From assembly GCA_029449245.1 (NCBI GenBank), contig JANATF010000001.1:2170001-2234000 (forward strand): a stretch of 64,000 nt of DNA, in the 5' to 3' direction. The position numbers and the translations under genes are program-made. The notes beneath the pieces are model-generated. The model was not told the DNA's origin and did not search any database. It worked only from the letters and a program-made list of their open reading frames with translations. This document shows positions 44,837 to 56,537 of the stretch, one piece after another; position 1 is the stretch's first letter; each line of letters begins with the position of its first letter. Source of the DNA: Mortierella alpina (taxonomy: Eukaryota > Mortierellomycota > Mortierellomycetes > Mortierellales > Mortierellaceae).

Positions 44837-45484
44837 TATATAGTTGTCTTTGAGGAGAGATGAGTGATGGAAGTAAACCTTACCTGCAGATTTGTTTATG
44901 GCTGTGTCTGTAAGAAAAGCAGTCCATCCGCCTGCCAGCCTGCGTTGCTTGGGCGACCAAAGTGGCCCTCTCGCTTTGTGCGAGACCCGGGTCTCGCGTC
45001 CGTTTTACAGTACCTTCTACGGATAGTGGCTGTAGTTAGCTCCTAATATGCTACCTTTAAGCAGGCAGGGTAGCGGGCCGAGGGCATGCGCAACAGCGGG
45101 CGCGCACATGCAAGGATATTCTCATCCCACGTCTTGATAACCGCTCGGCTTGACCCTGCTGCCAACAAATAAACAAAACGAACGAGTGTTTGTTCCCCAC
45201 AGCGACATTGCGCGTTTTCAGTGCTTCGATTACTACGACCCCAAGCGGTCAACTGAGGCACAAAAAATCACACTGCACTGGGGACATTTGTGTTTACAGG
45301 AGAGGGAGCCGAGATGTGAACACAAAAAGGATGCAGCCGAAACTTCTGTCTCTTTGTCACATACTTTAGTACTTTATTCCCCTTACACCTTTTGCATTCC
45401 TTGGACATTAGGCCTCATTCCACTCTCATTTCTCTTTCTGGACACCCCCATTTCAAACGTAACAACTAGAAAGTGCAACGCAAT
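44837..45484. promoter_or_regulatory. Divergent promoter region TMA22 / POX1
   Basis: 648 bp between divergent start codons. It contains an 18-bp perfect palindrome at 44980-44997 (GCGAGACCCGGGTCTCGC) and one CCGAGG word at 45078-45083. Reverse CCTCGG is the core bound by the fatty-acid regulators FarA/FarB in filamentous ascomycetes. A single hexamer is weak evidence. Confidence 0.45.
44980..44997. promoter_or_regulatory. 18-bp perfect palindrome
   Basis: GCGAGACCCGGGTCTCGC reads the same on both strands. It lies 144 bp upstream of the TMA22 start and 488 bp upstream of the POX1 start. The dyad suggests a binding site for a dimeric regulator. Confidence 0.5.
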
Positions 45485-47997
45485 ATGACAGACCTGTCCC
45501 AGAACAAAAAAGATCTCTCGCAGGCTCGAACGAAGACCAGCTTTGATGTTGCGAGTATGACAAACTATCTCTACCGTGGCTCTGGCAACGTAGAGCAGCG
45601 TCGATATATCATAGACCTCATCGCCCGCGAGCCCATTTTCAACAAGGATGACTGGTACGGTGTGATATTGTACTTCTCCACAATGATCAAGCCGCCCATC
45701 TGAATTCGAGCTGAATCGACTGAGGATTTCAACTATAGGGCTTGGCTCAACCACACTGACGCGGTAAAGCGTGGCATTGCTATGTCGGCCCGGTTGGCCG
45801 AGATCAAGATGGAAAACGATCTTAATGACCTTGACTTTGCCACAATGGTCGAGGCTATCGACGACACTCTCCCCGTAAGGACGCATGGATTGTGCGCTTG
45901 CCCGTGTTACATTTGAAGAAAGGGCGTATGGATACTGAATGTTTTTCTCCATACCATATATTAGATCCTCTTACACAATGGAGGTAAAGTTAAAAGACGC
46001 GACGCTGCGCGATAAACTATGACCCGATAATGATTCTCTTCTAATTTGTTCAATTTTGCCTATCGACGCTCAGCATTCATCCCTGTGATCAACGCGCAGG
46101 GCACGGACGAGCAGATCGATAAATGGATCCCCCTTGCTGAAAAGTTTCAGATCATCGGTTGCTATGCCCAGACTGAACTCGGCCATGGCTCAAATCTCTC
46201 GAGCCTGGAAACCACGGCCACATTCATCAAGGAAACGGACGAGTGGGAGATCGATAGTACCACATTCACTGCTGCCAAGTGGTGGATCGGAGGACTAGGA
46301 GCCATGTGCACCCATGCTGTGGTGCAGGCAAAACTGATTATCGATGGCATCGATCATGGTGCCCATGTCTTTGTGGTTCCAATCCGGTCACTCGAAAACC
46401 ATAAACCGTTCCTGGGTATCCAAGTTGGCGACATTGGACCCAAGGCGTACGGAGGTTTCAACAAAATGGAGAACGGGTGTAAGTGCAGTTGCCACCTATT
46501 AACGTGACCTGTCACCATTACTTGCCGTTCCTGATGTTTATGCCACGCCTCGCCTCAATCTGTAGTCGCTCGCTTCAGCAAGTATCGTATCCCGCGCGAA
46601 AACATGTTGATGCGCTTCTCCAAGGTCTCCAGAGACGGCGTCTTCACCAAGCCTCCTCACGCCAAGGTAGCCTTGGAAGTTGTCGTGGAAAATCCATCAT
46701 CGCATCCTATTTTATGTTATACTGATTCTGTCTTTCAAACCTTGCGTCGCGATAGCTTTCGTATGGCTCCATGGTCCTGCTAAGATCCGTGCTCATCCGC
46801 CAAATGGCCCTTTACCTCTCGCGCGCAACAACCATCGCGACTCGCTACCTGACAGTCCGTCGTCAGTTCAACAATCCAACGCAACGTAATGACGCGGATC
46901 TGAACCCTGGCTTGGAGACCCAGGTTATCAACTATCCTATGGTCCAAAATCGCTTGTTCCCTCTCATAGCCTCTGCCTATGCCCTTTTTGCAGCTGGCTC
47001 CTTCATGATGGACATGTACATTGGGCTGCTGACAGATATGTCTTCCGGAAATATCGGGGCCCTCGCCGAGGTCCATGCTATGTCCTCAGCCTTGAAGTCA
47101 TATTGTACCACCATCGGTGCTGCTGGCGCCGAGGAGTGCCGCAAACTCATGGGCGGTCACGGATACTCGTACTTCACAGGGCTGGCGCACATGTTTGCGT
47201 CGATCGTGCCCTCAAACACATACGAAGGTGACAACTATGTGCTCACTCAACAGATGGCCAGGTACCTGCTAAAGGAGGTCAAGACTGCCAAGACCGAGCC
47301 TGAGAAGGTCACACCGTATTCTAAGTACCTCTTGCTCGCCACCAACCGTGATGCTTTTGCAAGAGCTACCTGTGCAGTGGTCCAACCTGAGGACTGGCTG
47401 AAACCAGAGATTCAGCTTGCAGCGTTCGAGCACCGATGTGCGCGCCTTGCCATGGAGCTGAGCGACGCAGTGGAGGCCGGCGGAGGGCTGGATGACAACA
47501 ACGGAAAGACGTGGTCCGATCACAATATCGAGTGCTACCGCATATCACACGCTCATGCACAGTATGTCATGGTCCTCTGGTTTATCAAGTCCATCCGCAA
47601 CGCCCAGAACCCGGACGTGGACGATGAGGAGCGAACCGATCCCAAGGCCATCAAGGCCTTGCAAAAGCTCTCCAACCTCCATGCCTTGCACACCATCCAG
47701 ACAAATCTTGCTGATTTTGCAGAGGACGCATACCTTTCTCCTAGACAGTGCCAGTCCCTGAGGGCTCAGGTCAAGAATGTGGTGGCTAGTTTGGCTGACG
47801 ATGCCGTCGGACTTGTGGACGCGTTTGATCACCCGGATTTCCTGCTTGCATCAGCGTTAGGTGCCAGTGATGGCGATGCTTACAAACGACTTTGGGATAA
47901 GGCCCAAACTGAGCCCTTGAACAGGAAGGACGTCTGTGATGGATATGAGGAGTACATCCGACCTCTGCTGAAGAAGCATGGCGAACTCAAGCTGTAA
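45485..47997 (+). CDS. POX1: Peroxisomal acyl-CoA oxidase
   Basis: Exons 45485-45654, 45739-45874, 45965-45983 (19 nt), 46074-46478, 46566-46666 and 46756-47997; phases agree, 690 residues. The flavin enzyme performs the first step of peroxisomal beta-oxidation, making trans-2-enoyl-CoA and hydrogen peroxide. Motifs: IGCYAQTELGHGSNLSSLETTATF, KWWIGGLGAMCTHAVVQAKL, VGDIGPKAYGG, FSKYRIPRENMLM, LTVRRQFNNP and GGHGYS near the catalytic base, with the C-terminal helical ACOX domain. Length is normal for the family (about 660-750). The protein ends ELKL; LKL is not a canonical PTS1, so import may depend on another signal or on partners, as for yeast Pox1. Confidence 0.94.
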
Positions 47998-50464
47998 AGA
48001 TACCAGTGCGATCTCAAGATCGCGAGCCACTGAATACGAGACTCTGATAAAAGGTGTATATATTTGTATATGTGCGGTAAATGGGTAGCGCAATGCGTCA
48101 TTTGAGTGGAATATCGCGTCCAGCTCGGCACATGCACCTGGCTAAATGAAGCCTTTCTAGGCCGATTGGTGAGAGGACGAATGTTTGGTCAGACTGGTGC
48201 CCTTGGCGCATATGAAACGTCCATGGGTGAGGCGCTTTAGCGTAGGCTGCCAGAGGCGATGGGAGGTACAGAAAGTCGTCCGGTGAGGGGCAGACGCGGA
48301 TTGGTTTGACGGCCGAATGGATACCAACCCCGCTGTCTCTGAGCATGGTCTCTGTGAAATCGTTCGCCAATCAGGATCTATCCCCCTATCTGAATTACAT
48401 ACATTTTACCTAAAAATCTCGTCCACGGGTCAAGTGCGGTTTATCGGCCGCCTCTGGGTCACACGGCGTCAAACCCCACAGGAAATGCATGCGATTGGAC
48501 AGTCTATATCCCGTTTATGCTCTGGCATCGGTTTTGATAGAGCAGAGCAGTAGACTACATTGCACAGTAGGAGAGTGGTGGCGCGGGAGCAAGGTCTCCG
48601 ATTTCAACTTTAAAGTTGATGTTGACATTGTTGGTGCTCGAAAACAAAACGTGGTTTCCTCGGCTGTCATATGAAAATCAAAAAGGAGGAACGTTCGTTG
48701 TCTAAAAAGGGGAAAATGAGGGGAAACAACAGACTCTAGCCCAGTCCGAAGTACAAGCGCATGCAGAAAAAGAAGAGGACACACTCTTCCCACAGGAGGC
48801 GAGGGTCTATCTCGTGCATGTTGCTTGATGGTCCAAGTGTCAAAGCACTAGGAACATGAATCAATAGGAATTGACACAGACGGGGTTTTCAGAGATTGTG
48901 GTTGCTAGCACGATAAGGCTGCAAATATGCCGACGGAAGCGCCATACAGGAATATTTGCGACAAGAGTCACAAAGGTAGCACCATGGGGAGAAAGAGTAC
49001 TCTAGGAAAGATCACAGCACAAAGAAGTCTACGGACACGGAGCACACTACTAGAGTGTAGCAACGGGCGAGACAATGCGGGGTAACATTGCAAACAATGG
49101 GACACGCGTGCGCGCGCACCTGAACTTCAAATGGTGTTCATCCATGGAAGCTCCCGCGTCACTATTTTGGGTAGACCCTCCCATACTTCGTATCTCTCGG
49201 ACTTATCGTCTTATTCAATTCTCCGGTGTTCTCCCAACCCCTCGGGCACCTCAAGTAGGGTGTAACGCAAAGGAAGCCAGCGACCGGGCTCGACATGTAA
49301 AGAACAACGCAGCCCATAACATCAACAAAGGAACTACAAGACGAGATGCTACTTTACACTAACCACATGTTAAGCGTAAGCCTTTGGTCGCAAAGTTTTT
49401 TCTCGCTTGCATTGGCCTATGCCTGCGCCCTTGACAAGGGGGCTATCTGATAGCATTTCTACAGCAGATACTTGGGACTTGCTGGTCCAGCAAGAGGCCA
49501 GTTTGTTTCGTTGTTTCGCAGACATGCCAAAAATCTTCACAGCACTAACCCGCCTCCTTTCTCTCGTCGGCTCGTATCCTTCTCGTAAACTGCGAGCCGT
49601 TTTCTCTAAGCATTCATGCTCCGGTTCTAGTTTAGGGCTGCCTGTGCAGGTCATAACGAGCACATGTAAGTCAATGGCTACAGGCTGCTCAGACCAGGGC
49701 TAGCGTGTACTTCCCAAAGCGACGTCGCAAATTTAGATTTTGTATCTGCGAGAGATAATGGAACCGAAATTCTTGCCTTGTTGTTGCTTTTTCTATCAAT
49801 GCCTTGTCCCCTCCCCGAGATCACCCCTTCTTGCACACTTGCTTGGTTGCTTGGACCTTCAGTCTATAGACTATAGCAATAGCGGTGTTAAACAGCCAGC
49901 AATCTAAAGGACGGGACTGTCGGTCGCCTCCCCCGCACACTTTCACACTCCAATGGTGGTGGTCGTTATCAATTTTCATGTTGGTCGCTCAGCTCGTGGA
50001 AGACAAACAAGTACTCTTTTGCGGTACGGTTCAATAGAGTCCAATCCATTTATCAGCGCAAACCAGTCACCACACTGCTGCCGTCCCTTTTTCTTTATCT
50101 TGCCTTGGTGACAGGACCATTCACACCATATCATCAGCCTCAGACCACCGTCATCATCGCCTCTCTCCGCTCTGACCGAACGTTCAAAAACATTTATATA
50201 AACATCAATTCCTTCGTCCCCCCCTTGTGCTCCCATCCTCCATTGCACCCTTCTTTTCTCTCGTCTCTATTTTCTTTGCGTGCTTGCTGATCACACTCGC
50301 CTTCTCTGCATCTTGAACATACACAGCGACACATAACAGTTTGACAGCACGACGCATTGGTCCCTAGATATCTTGATAATATTTTTTTTCTTTATCTTCA
50401 TTCATTCACTGTGCCGCCCCTGAACTCTTCACCCAAAATATTCACCATCCTCGACAAGTGATCC
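47998..50464. other. 2.5 kb intergenic region and long bHLH leader
   Basis: No gene is supportable. The last 600 bp before 50465 are C/T-rich and look like a long 5' leader with several short upstream ATGs. A 12-bp palindrome AGTCTATAGACT lies at 49861-49872. Confidence 0.5.
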
Positions 50465-52261
50465 ATGCATCCCACGACACACTCTTCTTTCGCCCCCGAT
50501 CTAGACATGACCCCACCGCCAGCTTGGTCCAAGTCTGCTTCGGCCTTGGGGCTCTCCAACCCGCTGCACCACCTCCCTCAATCGCAGCAGGTGCGCCAGC
50601 TTCAGGAGCAAATCCAACAGCACCGCCGTCTCCAACAGCAGCAATCTCAAGGAGGATATGGGCTCGGAGGTCAGACCATGAAAAAGAAGCACAGCAATCA
50701 AGGTAGAAACAACAACAGCAATGGCCATGGCAAGCAAGACCGAGTAAGCAACGCTTATCAGACATCATTCGGAGGAGGAGGAGGCGGCGGCGGTGGCGGT
50801 GGTGGTCAAGGACACCAGCACATCAATATCCAAAACACGGACGGAATGAATAGCGACGACGATATTGAGCAGGACGAGGACGAGGACGACGACGAAGACG
50901 ACAGCAAGTCGGAGGATCGCAACAGCAACAGTAGCCAGAACCAGAGCAATATGCAAGGTTTTCACCATCATCGCAGCTTGTCACACCCGCAGCTGACCCA
51001 AGGATTCGCGATTCCCGCCGGTTTCACGGGTTTCACGCCCGCCTCACCTCTGTCGCCCTCTTCGCCAGGGTCCATCACCTCAGAGACCAATGCCATGACG
51101 GCCTCGATGCTTTCACCCGGCATTCTATCCTCGGGCTCTGGCTACCACCAAGCTCACGGAGGAAACAACAGCAGCAGTAGCATACACGGCATTGAGTCCT
51201 CGCTCGCCTCGCTCGCCTCGCTTTCAGTCATGTCGTCCACAGCAGCTGCATCCTCGGCTATGTCAATGTCCCTGCCCGGCGCATCCCGTGGTCGTCCTGC
51301 GCTCTCGCCATCACATCACAGCCCCAATCATATGGCAACTACGCCCACCACATCTTCGTTCCAGCCGCAAAGCCTGCCAGTGATATATCAAAACCAACCA
51401 TCTGAATTTATCGGGACATCCTCCGCTGCTCAGAACCCCTCATTTAACGCGTTCTCCTCTGCACTCAGCCAACACTTTCAAAGACAGCAGCAGCAGCAAA
51501 TGACGTCTGCTGCCATGTCGTCGTCCCTGCCGGCTCACTCCAACTTTGGTCAACTTCAGCAGCAAAATACCCAGCATACCCAGTATCAGCACGAACAGCA
51601 TCAGCAGGAGCAGCAGCAGCAGCAACACCAACAGCAGGGCCAGCAGCGATCCAGGAGTAAGAGCCTGACCATCCCAGCACCTCGCATCATCCCCCCGGCG
51701 AGAGTTCTTCCACCTCGCGCACCCCAGACCTCGGCTCCTCGCAAATATCACGGTCGTCAAACGCGTAAAATTCCAACTGCATTGCCAACACCAAAGGAGT
51801 CCGTTGATCCCACGCGTCGTGTGGCACACATCATTTCAGAGCAGAAGCGAAGAGAAAAGATCAATGGCGGGTTCGAGGAGCTAAAAAGTGTTATCCCAGA
51901 GTAAGTTTGCACGATATATTTTTGAGTTTTTCGTGCCTCTCCTGTTTTTTCCACTCGTTGCCATTGCACACGTGTTTAACGGGTGTTTCTTTATTTTGTC
52001 CTCCCGCGTTTCCGATAGGTGTGCACAGAACACAGACTCGAAGGCTACCATCCTTAGAAAAGGTAATGCATAAGCCAGTGGAGTGTACGCGCGTGCCAAG
52101 TAGTCATTTGCTTTCAACTGACACCCTCTTTCTTTCATTATATTTTAGCCACGGACTATATTTTGTTGCTTGAAGAAGAGTTACGAAAATACACCGACTT
52201 GTATCAATTGGAGGCTGCGGACCCCGAATCCTCCCTGGAGGGCCATGAGCGCGAGCGTTAG
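50465..52261 (+). CDS. bHLH transcription factor
   Basis: Exons 50465-51900, 52019-52062 and 52149-52261; phases agree, 530 residues. The first 430 residues are low complexity: Gln-rich, poly-Gly, an acidic Asp/Glu run and Ser/Pro-rich stretches. The bHLH domain begins at RRVAHIISEQKRREKINGGFEELKSVIPE. The basic region has His-Glu-Arg at the E-box-contacting positions, so CACGTG-type sites are expected. The loop and second helix lie in exons 2 and 3 (TDSKATILRKATDYILLLEEEL), with a short leucine-heptad extension and only about 20 residues after it. The long leader with upstream ATGs suggests translational control. The target pathway cannot be read from sequence; Rtg3-, Cbf1- and SREBP-type roles remain possible, though the SREBP-specific Tyr is not seen. 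Confidence 0.9.
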
Positions 52262-52746
52262 TTATCTTCCGCGGTGCCTCACTTTGGTGGATCTGCTCTT
52301 GTCTTCTCGTGTTTTTCCTTTGGTCGCTAGACGCGTGACATTTTTTCGCCTTCTTCTTCACGCGGCTAGGCCCGTACCTATCATTGAGCCGTTCAACGAA
52401 GCGCCACAGGATATCACTCGAAGACAAGCTCCACCATTAGCACACCAATATTTAACCCGCGGGCTAAAAAAACTATGCTCAATACTTTTTTCCAAGCTCT
52501 TTGCGTCCCCTTGCTTCTTTCTCTCTTCTTTTTTCTTGTCGTTTTTTCATCGTCAATCACTGTAGGTCTCGTTTTTCATCGTCATTCGCTGTAGGTGTCG
52601 CCATTCATCGTCAATTTCTGTAGGATGTTGTGGGCACCCATTGCCTTTCACTCTGCGTTCCTGAATAATTCAATAAAAATCAATCTCTCGGTATCCCATT
52701 TTATACAGTTTTTTTTGTGGTGTGTATTGTTTCCTAGGGTGCCCCT
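52262..52746. other. Convergent 3' region with 29-bp tandem repeat
   Basis: Lies between the ends of the bHLH and AP-3 sigma genes. It is T-rich and contains the repeat at 52538-52624. Confidence 0.5.
52538..52624. repeat. Three 29-bp tandem repeats
   Basis: Units of the form gTCGTTTTTCATCGTCAwTC-CTGTAGG occur three times head to tail with a few substitutions, in the 3' flank of two convergent genes. Confidence 0.8.
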
Positions 52747-53733
52747 CTACATGCTGAAAGGTGACTTTTGTGCCAAAATTCCTGTTGGCTTCTTGGACAG
52801 CCTTCCTGCCTCCTGTACTGCTGCCACAATATCTCCGATATCTGTTTCCAACACCTAGTTTTGACGAGATTGAAGTCTGACGCGGTCAGATCGCACATGC
52901 AGGACACATAACTCACAGCATCAAAAAGAAGAAAAGAAAAAGCAAACTGCCGTATATTACCATTCCTCCTGTGATGACCTCAGCCAAAATGTCATGTACT
53001 TCTTTAAAGTGAAAGATCTAAGCATCAGGGAACAACATGCAAAATGTTTGATCCACGTCATTAGTCAGTTTTTCGAACACTTTTGTCACTAACTCCAATA
53101 TGTGGAAAGGAACAAGAGATCGCCATACCAGATCCAACTCGCAAACGTTTTCAAAGCACCTATCCAAGCTCTCCACGAAGACCTAAAACGCCGAAGAAGT
53201 AACAGTCGCAAGATTTGAAGAGGGGTAAAACAGCAGTTAGTATGCAACACACACACAGGCTTTTCTCTTTTTCGTTTTTTTTCTGCCTCAGCGTTGACGA
53301 TATTCCCTTGAAGCATAAGACTTTGAGTGGACTGACCTGGATCAGGTCCAAGATGCCGAGCTCACTCTCGGATTCGTCGACTACAAAGACAAAGTATAAC
53401 GTCGCATAGTGGCGATAGATCACTCGGGTATCCTGGCCTCCCAGCATTTGACTGCCCTCCAGAAAGTTGCATACTGTGTCGGGCCGTTTTGAGATGAGGT
53501 TGAAAATTTCCTTGATGAGCGCCTGTTGTGTTGCAATGTCCTAGCACGATGAGAACGCAAACATGGAGAGGCAAGAGAAGGGAATTTAGTTAAGGCGTGG
53601 CCTTGGGCGTAGAGAGGGTGGGACCATGCATGAACCTGAAACGCGATGCGTCTGGCTTGCTTACGATGGGCTGGTAGAACTTTGTCAGCCGCGGGTTGCC
53701 ATGGTTGTTGAAGATGAGCACTGACTTGATCAT
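52747..53733 (-). CDS. APS3: AP-3 complex subunit sigma
   Basis: Exons 53665-53733, 53337-53540, 53129-53182, 52961-53017 and 52747-52854; all phases 0, 163 residues. MIKSVLIFNNHGNPRLTKFYQPI is the canonical sigma start (longin-like fold). YRHYATLYFVFVVDESESELGILDLIQVFVESLD and FENVCELDLIFHFKEVHDILAEVITGGMVLETDI complete the family. The phrase RVIYRHYATLYFVF with DESESEL distinguishes sigma-3 from sigma-1/2. AP-3 carries cargo to the vacuole. The C-terminal 30 residues after IGDIVAAVQEA are divergent. Its start lies 131 bp from the stop of the downstream-coordinate LRR gene on the same strand. Confidence 0.95.
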
Positions 53734-53864
53734 GATGTGTGTCCTGTGTCGTGTCTGTCGTCCAGCTAGTGCAGTCTTGTGGGTTACAGCAGCAAAGAGA
53801 CGAGAAGTGCGAGCGAACTGAATCGTGGCGAAATGAAACCTCTTTATCTGAAAATGGATCTGAC

Positions 53865-56537
53865 CTATTCAAACGCAAACTGATCGCCACCAGCTCCGCC
53901 CCACCCGGTCATGTCCCAGCGATACCGGTGGTACCGCGGGTTGTGGTCCTTGCACACAGACTCGCTGGGGCCTCGTGTGACCACGCCCCTGTTGTCTACA
54001 ATATACGACAGGACCTTGAGCCCGCTCAGCTCATCGTGGCTCCCTTTCCTCCCTTTCTCAAAGTCTCCCACCCGGATGGTAAGGTTGTTCGCCACGCTCT
54101 GGAGGTGGCCCTCAAGCATGCCAAAATACGACCCCACACTCGGACCTCGCAGCTCACCAGTCCGGAAAAGGGCCACTTTCTTGAGGCTAGAGTAGTCGAG
54201 GCTCATGGCCAGTTGGTTCAGCTCGCACCCCAGCTCCTTGACATCCGCTACAACCCACAACGACTCCAGCCGGAGTCGTCTCAGCTGGGACGATAGATCA
54301 TAGCACTTGCTGAGATGCTCGAGGGACAAATACTGCAAAGAGGCTCTGCCAACGGTACGGAGTCTTCCCAGGTCTATGCTACTTTCACTGCCGGTAGTCG
54401 TCCCCACTGCCTCCCAGAGAGGGGCAAGACTTGGCCCATGGAAGCCGGACAGGAACAACGAGTGTAGCGAGCCAAAGTTCACATTCTGAAGGAGCGATTT
54501 GCCACCCAGCAAGTCTTGGACGACCTTTGGATCACCTTGCGTTAGTCCAAGATGGGTCAGTGACAGCTGTTCGAGAGTGCGCCCCAAGAGCTGGAGACTC
54601 TCGAGATTCTCACACACATGAAGATGAAGGGATGTGAGATTCTGGAGCAGCGGCCGATCAGTAGGAATGGTGCCAAGGAATTTCAGATTGGGCGGTTGGA
54701 ACGTTGCATGATCCAGTACAATGACCGTCAGAGTCCGTTCGCACTTCTTGATTAGGGCCTGCGTTTCAACAGCATCCATGTTGCTGTTCACGAGGACGAG
54801 TTCCTTGAGCTTGTTGCCAGAGCAGGCAACACCACCGAGGAGGTCGAGGATAGGTCCACCATGCTCGTTCTTTTGCATGCCGTAAAGGTGGAATACTTCA
54901 AGACGCTCGAGCTCTCCGATCGTACTTTTCAGAGCCCCGTGCATCTCGGATTTGTAGATACCTCCCAGTCGCAGATCGACCAGCTGAGGGCAATTCTTGA
55001 TGATGCTTTGCGCGACAGCCTGGTCGCTCTTGCCGTCCATGCGGATCCGGAGATGAAGATGCGTCAGTTTTGTTGACGACAGGACAGGCAGAGGGTTGGT
55101 TCGGATTCCAAAGCGACTTGCGCCCACTAAATGAAAAGTCAGCAATTTGGGGTTCCTGTAAAGATCCTGCAATGGCTGGTATTTGCGCCCAAAGAGGAAC
55201 TTGAACTTTGGCCGCTTCCATGACTTCTTGTCTTTCAAATCCAGGATCAAGTGCTCCACTGAGCTCTCGCTCAGACTCTTGACCATCGCGCTCAGGTCAC
55301 TCTTTCTGAAATTCCAGGCCAAAGTGACGTTGAGCTTGCGCACGCATTTCAGACACGCAAGCGCCTCAACGACCTTTCGCGCCATCGGAGCCCCCGTCAG
55401 TGAGAGGTTGACATCGTGCACGTCCCTACTGCAGGAACACTGTCGGTAGTTTGCAAGGAGGTCCCGGAAATCTCTCTCTGGCGGGCTATCTTCATGAGAA
55501 TCAGCTTGAGAGTTGTGGTCATGGCCTACATTAGCCGTCGCCTGGCTATCGGCACCAGCTGACTCCCGTCTGCGATTCGGATTCCTCTCCGAAATCATCG
55601 TTACATCCGATAGAGCCGGAGAGCTGACACTCGGGATCTCCAAGATTTCAATGACCTCCTCAGGATAAGATTTGATTTTTTTGGTGAGGTCGATCCTAGA
55701 TGGCGGCGGAACCCGAAGTTAGTACGGAACCAAAAAAAGGGCCCATTCAGACTAAGGATAGTTAATATCTTGAACACTCTCCAGAGACCTACCTGTTTTG
55801 TTTGTCTCTCTGGAACTCGACTTCGATCCCGCTGACCTTGTATTTGTATATTTTGGATTCTGTCATGTCCAATCCAAACTTTGTAGCGATCTCAGAGACG
55901 TGGCAGTGGTAGCCACCACCGAGACGGGAGTAGTGTGCTATGATTCGATCCTCCTTGCCAGAGCAAATTACAGTTTGAAATTTTTCCTCTTTATGCCGCT
56001 GGGAAGATTTCCTTAACTTCTCGCCCTTTTGTGCGTTGTGGGTGCCATCTTCATTATCGACTAGGGCGGGGTCCCGGGGTTGGTTTTGAGCTTGCGGGTC
56101 AGTATCAAGTGAGCTCTGCCTAGGCGGCTGACTTGATAGATGCGACGTTCGTGTTGACCTGTTGGGGTTCTTGGAGACGAAGATCGTCTGGCCTGAATAG
56201 AGCTCGAGCATTGAAGTATCAACTCTGCAATTATGGCGAGTGGGAATAATAGATTTAGTAAAAGCCCCCACAGTTTACAAGGCCGCCTGCCTGCAACCGG
56301 ATTCTTCTCGTCCTCTTCGAGGAGGACTTACTGGTTGTTATGTCGTCTGAAGTTGGCTTCCTTCATGTCATCGACCCAGAATAGTAGGTCAGCACTACGG
56401 TGCTCAATGCCTAACTCTTGCAAAATGGCTTTCACTTCGCAGTAGTGCTTGCCACCTCCATGTTCTCGCGCCGCGATGTGTTTAACCTCAGAGTCGTTAC
56501 CAAAGCCTTTTGACTGAATTTTTTGAGTATATCCCAT
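53865..56537 (-). CDS. LRR-like protein A of tandem family (NPRYHRYRW tail)
   Basis: Exons 56332-56537, 55793-56224 and 53865-55695; phases agree, 822 residues. The N-terminal part holds two copies of a small module (first around EVKHIAAREHGGGKHYCEVKAI, second around EDRIIAHYSRLGGGYHCHVSEI), ending in KKIKSYPEEVIEI. After a Ser/Asn-rich linker come about 500 residues of irregular leucine-rich repeats (LTHLHLRIRM, QLVDLRLGGIYKSEMHG, LEVFHLYGM, LKELVLVNSNMD, LTSLHLHVCENL, LTHLGLTQGDP and LHSLFLSGF). The C-terminus is HNPRYHRYRW followed by a Gly-rich tail. It lacks the middle domain seen in paralog B. No signal peptide or membrane segment, so it is probably cytosolic. I do not recognise a characterised family; function unknown. 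Confidence 0.8.

Noticed and set aside
49407-49703. 98-residue plus frame in the 2.5 kb spacer
   Set aside because: No recognisable motif, no intron partners and unremarkable composition. Not supportable as a gene.
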